From Candidatus Pacearchaeota archaeon CG10_big_fil_rev_8_21_14_0_10_32_14 (GTDB lineage: Archaea; Nanobdellota; Nanobdellia; Pacearchaeales; GW2011-AR1), in contig PFCY01000025.1 of the NCBI GenBank assembly GCA_002763085.1, positions 1 to 9,427 on the forward strand: a stretch of DNA of 9,427 nt, in the 5' to 3' direction. This document shows, piece after piece, positions 4,942 to 9,427 of this stretch. Numbering within the stretch: position 1 is the first letter of the stretch; every line of letters begins with the position of its first letter. A program made the position numbers and the translations under genes. The notes below the pieces were generated by a model. It saw only the letters and a list, made by a program, of their open reading frames with translations, searched no databases and was not told the origin of the DNA.

Positions 4942-5292
4942 TTAAGCTTCAACTGGAACTGTTTCTTCGAGTCGGCTACTTTTATTATAAATACTCTCGT
5001 CAACTTCTCTGGGAACATAACCGAATTGTCTCATAAATCTTACAGTAGACTGTGTTATAGGTTTTCTCAAAGAACAACCCATTCTTCCTCCAACATTACA
5101 AATTGACTCATAATTTCCTAGTTCTAATTTTTTAAGAATGAGTGGAGGTATGGAGTCAGTTTCATTATCTGAAAACATCGCTGTACCTCTTCCAAAAATT
5201 CCCAACATCACAGTCATTTTTTCTAAATCACTCCATTCAATTTCATCACCTTCGGGTTTTTTCAAAGTATCAAATTCATAATGAATTGTCAT
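4942..5292 (-). CDS. Hypothetical protein, 116 aa
   Basis: The product is not recognised. It begins MTIHYEFDTLKKP, is soluble and slightly acidic, and has no signal peptide or membrane segment. It contains a central hydrophobic helix (SDLEKMTVMLGIFGRG), a Gly- and Cys-containing loop with two cysteines (ICNVGGRMGCSLRKP), and a conserved-looking TVRFMRQFGYVPREVDES segment before a disordered tail. The two cysteines are too few for a typical zinc site on their own. A TTG at 5301 would add three residues, but the TATA box is 26 nt before ATG 5292. It lies 47 nt after the stop of the next upstream gene on the same strand, with its own promoter, so it is probably a separate unit in a small cluster of minus-strand genes. 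Confidence 0.7.
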   Translation of the reverse strand: MTIHYEFDTLKKPEGDEIEWSDLEKMTVMLGIFGRGTAMFSDNETDSIPPLILKKLELGNYESICNVGGRMGCSLRKPITQSTVRFMRQFGYVPREVDESIYNKSSRLEETVPVEA

Positions 5293-5312
5293 AAAAAGCA
5301 AACAGAGAGAAA

Positions 5313-5322
5313 GTTTATAAAA
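5313..5322 (-). promoter_or_regulatory. TATA box for the 116-aa protein gene
   Basis: The minus strand reads TTTTATAAAC, centred 25-26 nt before ATG 5292, within the 47-nt gap after the preceding gene. Confidence 0.55.
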
Positions 5323-5339
5323 ATTATGGTGTTTGAAAT

Positions 5340-5852
5340 TTAACCCTTTACAGGTTCTTTCAAGACGACAATTTCAGAATTATCTATCAGGTTTTCAAGA
5401 CCATCTTCGTCGACAACAAGAACGTATCTTCCTCCCCAAGGATATTTATTATTCTCTAATAATCTCTCTATGATCGATTCTTTTACTCCATACATATGAA
5501 AATCAACGGTTCCATTTTGATTCGCGTCAACTTTTATGAATGAACTATTTTTGTAAGGGGATAAACTCTTTAATTCATCATAGACTTCTGTTCCCATAGA
5601 ATCGAGAAGTAATCTCATCCAAGCAGTTTTGTCGCCAGATTTAATTTCTTCTGCAACTCCCCCGATCCACTTTGAAATGTTTGTTCTTCCTGATGAATAT
5701 CCTCCCCTAATTCCATCAACATTTTTCGCAGCAGCTTCTAAAGTTTCATACACTGTTTCATCTTTTATATAAGCTGTAAATACTTCTAAGAATTCACTAT
5801 ATGCATTTGCTCTATCCTGATCTCTTGCTAAATCGGTATGTGCGTCACCCAT
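5340..5852 (-). CDS. Hypothetical protein, 170 aa
   Basis: The product is not recognised. It is acidic and soluble, with no signal peptide or membrane helix. Residues 1-45 look helical, followed by a Gly/Ser-rich turn (GIRGGYSSGRTN, 47-58), a helical section (59-96), and a strand-rich C-terminus including FIKVDANQNGTVDFHM and GGRYVLVVDEDG. Residues 109-120 (DANQNGTVDFHM) look like an EF-hand-type calcium loop at positions 1, 3, 5, 6 and 9 but lack the acidic residue at position 12, so calcium binding is doubtful. It has its own TATA box 25 nt before the ATG and precedes the 116-aa orphan gene on the same strand. No functional assignment is offered. Confidence 0.72.
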   Translation of the reverse strand: MGDAHTDLARDQDRANAYSEFLEVFTAYIKDETVYETLEAAAKNVDGIRGGYSSGRTNISKWIGGVAEEIKSGDKTAWMRLLLDSMGTEVYDELKSLSPYKNSSFIKVDANQNGTVDFHMYGVKESIIERLLENNKYPWGGRYVLVVDEDGLENLIDNSEIVVLKEPVKG

Positions 5853-5872
5853 ATTAAAAAAATGACTGACTA

Positions 5873-5880
5873 GTTTATAA
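5873..5880 (-). promoter_or_regulatory. TATA box for the 170-aa protein gene
   Basis: The minus strand reads TTATAAAC, centred about 25 nt before ATG 5852. Confidence 0.55.
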
Positions 5881-5942
5881 GAATTATTGCAGTGTATAAA
5901 TGTTGTTTATTACATAAATCTTAATAAATCCTTATTTAAATA

Positions 5943-6440
5943 TCAATTTATTTCAACTTCATCGCCAAGATTTATCCCATATTCTTGAGTGAGGTTTGAA
6001 TTGATTTCTACTACGTATTTTGCATTTACTCCGGGATTAAATATTGGACAAGGTATTATTACATTTTCCTTGCAAGGTAGAGCATCGTGGGCGATAGCAA
6101 CAATGATATTAGTTTTAGAGCCTCGATTCTTATCGATCCATACAATATCCAATGGAACCAATGTATCTTTCATCCAGAAATTATACAAGCCACTCTTATC
6201 AAAAATAAATAACATCCCCTTATCCTTTAGAAATGATTCTGCAGATCGGAACATGAGCCCCGTCTGTCTTTCTTTATCATCATCGGCTATTTCAATATCA
6301 AAACAATGTCTCTCTTTATTAGAATTGATGAAACATACATTACTTGATTTAATTTTTTTTGGTTGATTAAAAATTATTATTAATAAAATAATTATTATTA
6401 TAAAAATTAAAATAAAAGATAGTAATTCTCTTTTTTTCAT
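5943..6440 (-). CDS. DUF192 family protein with N-terminal membrane anchor
   Basis: 165 residues. Residues 1-4 are basic (MKKR) and 6-24 form a strongly hydrophobic Ile/Leu-rich helix, so the protein is an exported domain tethered by its N-terminus. The rest fits DUF192 (PF02643): RQTGLMFR (58-65), GMLFIFD (75-81), FWMKDT (88-93), PLDIVWID (96-103), AKYVVEI (140-146) and the terminal GINLGDEVEI. It lacks the C-terminal extensions sometimes found and ends, as usual, at the GD-x-V strand. Cys123 and Cys131 flank the PCKENVIIPCP loop and could form a disulphide outside the cell. The molecular role of DUF192 is not established. The start is supported by a TATA box 25 nt upstream. It is divergent from topA across 102 nt. 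Confidence 0.9.
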   Translation of the reverse strand: MKKRELLSFILIFIIIIILLIIIFNQPKKIKSSNVCFINSNKERHCFDIEIADDDKERQTGLMFRSAESFLKDKGMLFIFDKSGLYNFWMKDTLVPLDIVWIDKNRGSKTNIIVAIAHDALPCKENVIIPCPIFNPGVNAKYVVEINSNLTQEYGINLGDEVEIN

Positions 6441-6461
6441 ATTCTCTAAATAATTTAGATA

Positions 6462-6469
6462 TTTATAAT
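6462..6469 (-). promoter_or_regulatory. TATA box for the DUF192 gene
   Basis: The minus strand reads TTATAAAT, centred about 25 nt before ATG 6440. Confidence 0.5.
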
Positions 6470-6512
6470 TATATCTGAGAAAAACCTATAAAAACCTTCA
6501 TTTCTCACCTAG

Positions 6513-6520
6513 TTATAACT
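6513..6520 (+). promoter_or_regulatory. TATA box for topA
   Basis: TTATAACT is centred about 26 nt before ATG 6543 and supports that start over the later ATG at 6588. A second box-like CTATAAAAA lies at 6487-6495 and would give a short leader. Confidence 0.5.
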
Positions 6521-6542
6521 AAACAGAGTTTAGCAATTTTCG

Positions 6543-8987
6543 ATGCTTTTGAAGCTTACTTCAAAACCTACAGAAATTCAATATCGCATGCCAAAGCAGA
6601 AATCAAAAAAGGAAAAATCTAATGAAGAGATCGCCGCCGAGGGATATTTTCCCGTCGATGTTGAAGACATCAAACGATCTGTAGAAGTCCCATATAAGGG
6701 CTCAATTCCAGAAACCGTAGAACCCGTATTAAAATCTTCATCAAAAAGAAAATCATCATACAAAAAATCTTCATCGAAAACGGCAAAAAAATCTAGCTCA
6801 AAAAAAGAACCTATCTACTCGCCTCAAAAAATAATTCTAAAAAAAGATGGTTATGAATTGATCATTACAGAAAAACCTCAGGCAGCTCAAAAAATAGCAG
6901 ACTCTTTAGATGACAATAATTCTCCAAAAAAATTTAGCAATGCGGGCGTATCATATTATGAAATTACAAAAGATAAAAAGAAAATTTATATTGGATGTGC
7001 CGTCGGTCATTTATTTACATTAAAAGAAGAAAAAAACGGAAAGACAAATGGTGGCTTGCCAATTTTTGATATAAAATGGGTTCCGAATTATGTTGCAAGA
7101 AAGGGAGGCTTCACAAAAAAATATTACGACACGTTGCTCAAACTTGCTAAAAATGCAGGATCATTGACAGTGGCTACAGACTACGATATCGAAGGAGAAG
7201 TAATTGGTTATAATATTGTTAAACATTTAGCAGGGCAATTAGATGCTTCAAGAATGAAATTTTCAACTTTAACAAAAGACGAGTTAATAGAATCGTATAA
7301 TTCAAAAGTTCCGACTCTAAATTGGGGACAGGCTCTCGCAGGAGAATCAAGACATTATCTTGATTGGTATTATGGTATAAATCTATCTAGAGCATTGATG
7401 AATGCAATAAAAACAACCGGCCGATTCAAGATCATGTCTATAGGTAGAGTTCAAGGACCAGCTCTAAAATTAATTGTTGATAAAGAAAAAGAAATACAAA
7501 AATTTGTTCCAACTCCATACTGGCAAATTTTTATTGAAGTTTCAGACGGAAAAAATAAAGTTGAACTAAAATATAATAAAGATATTACAAAAAAATCAGA
7601 CTTAACAAAATTTGAATCTCTTAAAGGAAAATCAGTAAATCTTGAAACAAAAAAATCAAAACAGATAATCCCTCCTCCAGAACCTTTTAATTTATCGACA
7701 CTCCAGACTGAAAGTTACAAACTTTTCGGTTTCACTCCAGCAAGAACACTTCAAATTGCTCAGGGACTTTACTTATCTGGTTCAATATCATATCCGAGAA
7801 CTTCTTCTCAAAAATTACCTCCTTCGATTGCGTATAAAGATATTCTTAAAAAAGTTGCACTTCAAATGAAAATTGGACCATCACTATTGACAAGATCAAA
7901 ACCAGTCGAAGGAAAGAAAACAGATCCTGCTCACCCATCTATTTATCCAACAGGACAAGTTGCTACAATGAATTCTGACGAAGAAAGACTTTATTCAATA
8001 ATCGCAAAAAGATTTATTTCACTTTTTTGCGATGATGCAGTATTAGATAATAAAAACATAAAAGCGACTTTGGATGAAGACCCATCTCTAATATTCACAA
8101 CAAAAGGCACTGCAATAAACAAAAAAGGCTGGATGGCAGTTTATCCATTTAAAGTAAATGAAAGAGACATTCCGGATTTTAATGGAAAAGGAAAAATAAC
8201 GTCTTCTAAAATTGAAGAAAAAGAGACACAGCCACCAAAAAGATTTTCTCCGGCTTCAATTGTTACAGAACTAGAAAAAAGGAACTTGGGGACAAAAGCA
8301 ACAAGAGCAAACATAATAGAAACGCTTTACGATAGAGGATATATCAAAGAAAAATCTATTGAAGCTACTCCGCTGGGAATGTCGCTAATAATTACTCTTG
8401 AAAAACATTCTCCAATAATTATAGATGAAAAGTTAACAAGACATTTCGAAAAAGAAATGGATGAGCTTCTTGAGTCTAAGAAAAAAGAACATATTATAGA
8501 AAAAGAAAATAAAGTTATTGATGAAGCAAAAGAAACAGTTACAAAGATAATTAACCAATTTGAAAAGGAAGAAAAAGAAATAGGACAGGAATTGATTGTT
8601 GCTACAGACGAATTAAGAGAAATTGAAAAAAAAGATAACGAACTTATGATTTGTCCATCATGTGGCATAGGTAAACTTGCAATAACTTACTCAAGAAAAA
8701 ATAAAAAATATTTCATTGCATGTAACGCTTATCCAAACTGCAAAACAACATTCTCACTTCCTCCAAACGGAAACATAAAAAAAGTCGAAGACAAAAATCA
8801 AGATGACGGTCTGAAAAAATGCGAACACTGTCAATTTCCGCTTCTTATGACATTAAGATCAGGTAAACGTCCTTGGATATTTTGTTTCAACTCAAATTGC
8901 CCATCAAATAAAGCGAGATTAGATGAATACCGAAAACGCCAGCTCGCCACTGCTGAAAGCGATGAATCTTCGGAAGAAGAAAATTAG
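6543..8987 (+). CDS. topA: DNA topoisomerase I (type IA) with Lys/Ser-rich N-terminal extension
   Basis: An 814-residue type IA topoisomerase that relaxes negative supercoils through a 5'-phosphotyrosine intermediate. The Toprim domain has E110 (LIITEKP) and TDYDIEGE with D213, D215 and E217. The TTGRFKIMSIGRVQGP motif (291-306) follows. The catalytic Tyr is Y417 with R419 in SISYPRTSS, and the conserved HPSIYPTG is at 464-471. Two C-terminal zinc fingers are C704/C707/C727/C733 and C760/C763/C781/C786, then an acidic tail (ESDESSEEEN). Archaeal TopA normally starts close to the Toprim strand; here about 100 extra residues precede it, including a low-complexity Lys/Ser segment (64-89, repeated KSSSK) that may bind DNA non-specifically or be disordered. 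ATG 6543 is supported by the TATA spacing; ATG 6588 would remove 15 residues but keep the tail. All catalytic residues are present. Confidence 0.96.
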   Translation: MLLKLTSKPTEIQYRMPKQKSKKEKSNEEIAAEGYFPVDVEDIKRSVEVPYKGSIPETVEPVLKSSSKRKSSYKKSSSKTAKKSSSKKEPIYSPQKIILKKDGYELIITEKPQAAQKIADSLDDNNSPKKFSNAGVSYYEITKDKKKIYIGCAVGHLFTLKEEKNGKTNGGLPIFDIKWVPNYVARKGGFTKKYYDTLLKLAKNAGSLTVATDYDIEGEVIGYNIVKHLAGQLDASRMKFSTLTKDELIESYNSKVPTLNWGQALAGESRHYLDWYYGINLSRALMNAIKTTGRFKIMSIGRVQGPALKLIVDKEKEIQKFVPTPYWQIFIEVSDGKNKVELKYNKDITKKSDLTKFESLKGKSVNLETKKSKQIIPPPEPFNLSTLQTESYKLFGFTPARTLQIAQGLYLSGSISYPRTSSQKLPPSIAYKDILKKVALQMKIGPSLLTRSKPVEGKKTDPAHPSIYPTGQVATMNSDEERLYSIIAKRFISLFCDDAVLDNKNIKATLDEDPSLIFTTKGTAINKKGWMAVYPFKVNERDIPDFNGKGKITSSKIEEKETQPPKRFSPASIVTELEKRNLGTKATRANIIETLYDRGYIKEKSIEATPLGMSLIITLEKHSPIIIDEKLTRHFEKEMDELLESKKKEHIIEKENKVIDEAKETVTKIINQFEKEEKEIGQELIVATDELREIEKKDNELMICPSCGIGKLAITYSRKNKKYFIACNAYPNCKTTFSLPPNGNIKKVEDKNQDDGLKKCEHCQFPLLMTLRSGKRPWIFCFNSNCPSNKARLDEYRKRQLATAESDESSEEEN

Positions 8988-8989
8988 TC

Positions 8990-9373
8990 CTATTCTAAAA
9001 CTTCAAGTGATTTTATAGCTTTAATACTTATAGCAGGAATAGCTGAATTTCTCCAAGTATTATGTATACTTATTACAACACCCGTGTTTATATCTTTTCC
9101 TTGACGAGTAAGATATCCTGCAATTTGATAAGGAGGACTAAGTCTTAAAAAATAAGCATCTCTATCAACTTTTATTGAATCTTTCATTGGATGTGTTGAA
9201 GGTGTACCAAGAGAATCAATTTCATCTTTGGTTCTAACAATTCCTATTGGTAAATCTGGATGTAGAGAATATGGGGGTGATCGGGGTTTAAATTGAAAAT
9301 AAACCCAAGATGACTCATATAAATCAACGACCCAGTCGTAGCAGAGCCGCGGGGTATGATTACGTGAAGTCGG
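8990..9373 (-). CDS. Partial or frameshifted hypothetical protein, C-terminal part
   Basis: An open minus-strand frame runs from just after a TGA at 9374-9376 to a TAG at 8990-8992, convergent with topA after a 2-nt gap. It contains protein-like sequence such as DWVVDLYESSWVYFQFKP and LRLSPPYQIAGYLTRQGKD. The only ATG is at 9187 (65 residues), with no TATA element before it, while the sequence upstream of that ATG still looks coding. So the true protein is probably longer and starts before this frame opens. A neighbouring minus-strand frame is open from the window edge to a TAA at 9360-9362 (GIVNNQLRLTDF), and a single-base shift between 9360 and 9374 would join the two. Either a frameshift has broken the gene or the sequence has an error. 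No family is recognised. Confidence 0.45.
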   Translation of the reverse strand, partial: PTSRNHTPRLCYDWVVDLYESSWVYFQFKPRSPPYSLHPDLPIGIVRTKDEIDSLGTPSTHPMKDSIKVDRDAYFLRLSPPYQIAGYLTRQGKDINTGVVISIHNTWRNSAIPAISIKAIKSLEVLE

Positions 9374-9389
9374 TCAAACGAAGTTGATT
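9322..9389. repeat. GC-rich interrupted inverted repeat
   Basis: AATCAACGACC (9322-9332) is complementary to GTTGATT (9383-9389) and GGTC (9372-9375), with AAACGAA bulged on one side. Inside, CGTAG (9337-9341) pairs with TTACG (9360-9364, one G-T pair) around a loop containing the palindrome CCGCGG (9347-9352). The patch is much richer in G and C than its surroundings and covers the place where the minus-strand reading frame breaks. It could be a structured RNA, a recombination scar or chance. Confidence 0.35.
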
Positions 9390-9427
9390 ATTGACTATAC
9401 CTTGTTCTTCCACATATTTTTTAATTT

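Noticed and set aside
5663..5675. Reading the 170-aa protein as an EF-hand calcium-binding protein.
   Set aside because: Only one loop-like stretch (residues 109-120) is present and it lacks the acidic residue at position 12 and clear flanking helices.
6588..6590. Internal ATG as the real topA start.
   Set aside because: No TATA element lies at about 26 nt before it, whereas one does for ATG 6543. The first 15 residues are nevertheless not conserved-looking, so this is not certain.
8327..8668. Minus-strand Ser/Phe/Ile-rich open frame inside topA (also 5989-6366, 6578-6763 and 3903-4100).
   Set aside because: Shadow frames opposite genes with complete catalytic or family motifs; their compositions are those expected from antisense of Lys/Glu-rich coding sequence.
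1..9427. CRISPR array, insertion sequence, integrase, replication origin or toxin-antitoxin operon.
   Set aside because: No regularly spaced repeats, transposase or integrase motifs, or paired small toxin/antitoxin genes were found on either strand.

Overview
The window is AT-rich and reads as archaeal, most likely a small-genome DPANN lineage (Woesearchaeota/Pacearchaeota-like; this lineage call is inference). The grounds are an archaeal-style type IA topoisomerase with zinc fingers, a KKGG-type (class III) export signal followed by a hydrophobic helix, a tRNA without encoded CCA, K/N/I/S-rich proteins, and TATA-like elements about 24-27 nt in front of nearly every start codon. That spacing implies leaderless mRNAs, and I used it to choose several start codons.

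Layout. Positions 1-340 have no convincing gene but hold structured DNA: a hairpin, a 26-nt pyrimidine tract (G-rich on the other strand) and a nested set of stems that may be a small RNA. A 47-residue two-helix membrane protein (368-511) lies just ahead of a phospholipid N-methyltransferase-like enzyme (551-1108). Convergent with it is a 380-residue protein (1105-2247, minus) whose C-terminal half carries the motif series of RelA/SpoT nucleotidyltransferases. It shares a short divergent promoter region with a tRNA-Lys(CTT) gene (2327-2400). A pilin-like exported protein gene (2423-3253, minus) follows and is interrupted by an in-frame TGA and an in-frame TAG.

Next come a small winged-helix regulator (3360-3638, minus), a calcineurin-like metallophosphoesterase (3839-4456, plus), a Nudix hydrolase (4428-4880, minus), two orphan soluble proteins (4942-5292 and 5340-5852, minus), a membrane-anchored DUF192 protein (5943-6440, minus), a complete DNA topoisomerase I with an unusual Lys/Ser-rich N-terminal extension (6543-8987, plus), and a broken or partial minus-strand reading frame that runs toward the window edge (8990-9373).

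Most genes appear to have their own promoter, so this looks like a compact patchwork of single-gene units and not a multi-gene system. Possible functional links are the small membrane protein with the lipid-type methyltransferase, and housekeeping of nucleotides or nucleotide second messengers (Rel-like protein, Nudix hydrolase, phosphoesterase); the second link is only thematic. I see no CRISPR array, insertion sequence or integrase. The items most worth a second look are the RelA/SpoT-like archaeal protein with a novel N-terminal half, the doubly stop-interrupted exported protein, the unlisted small membrane protein, and the structured islands at 19-158 and 9322-9389.
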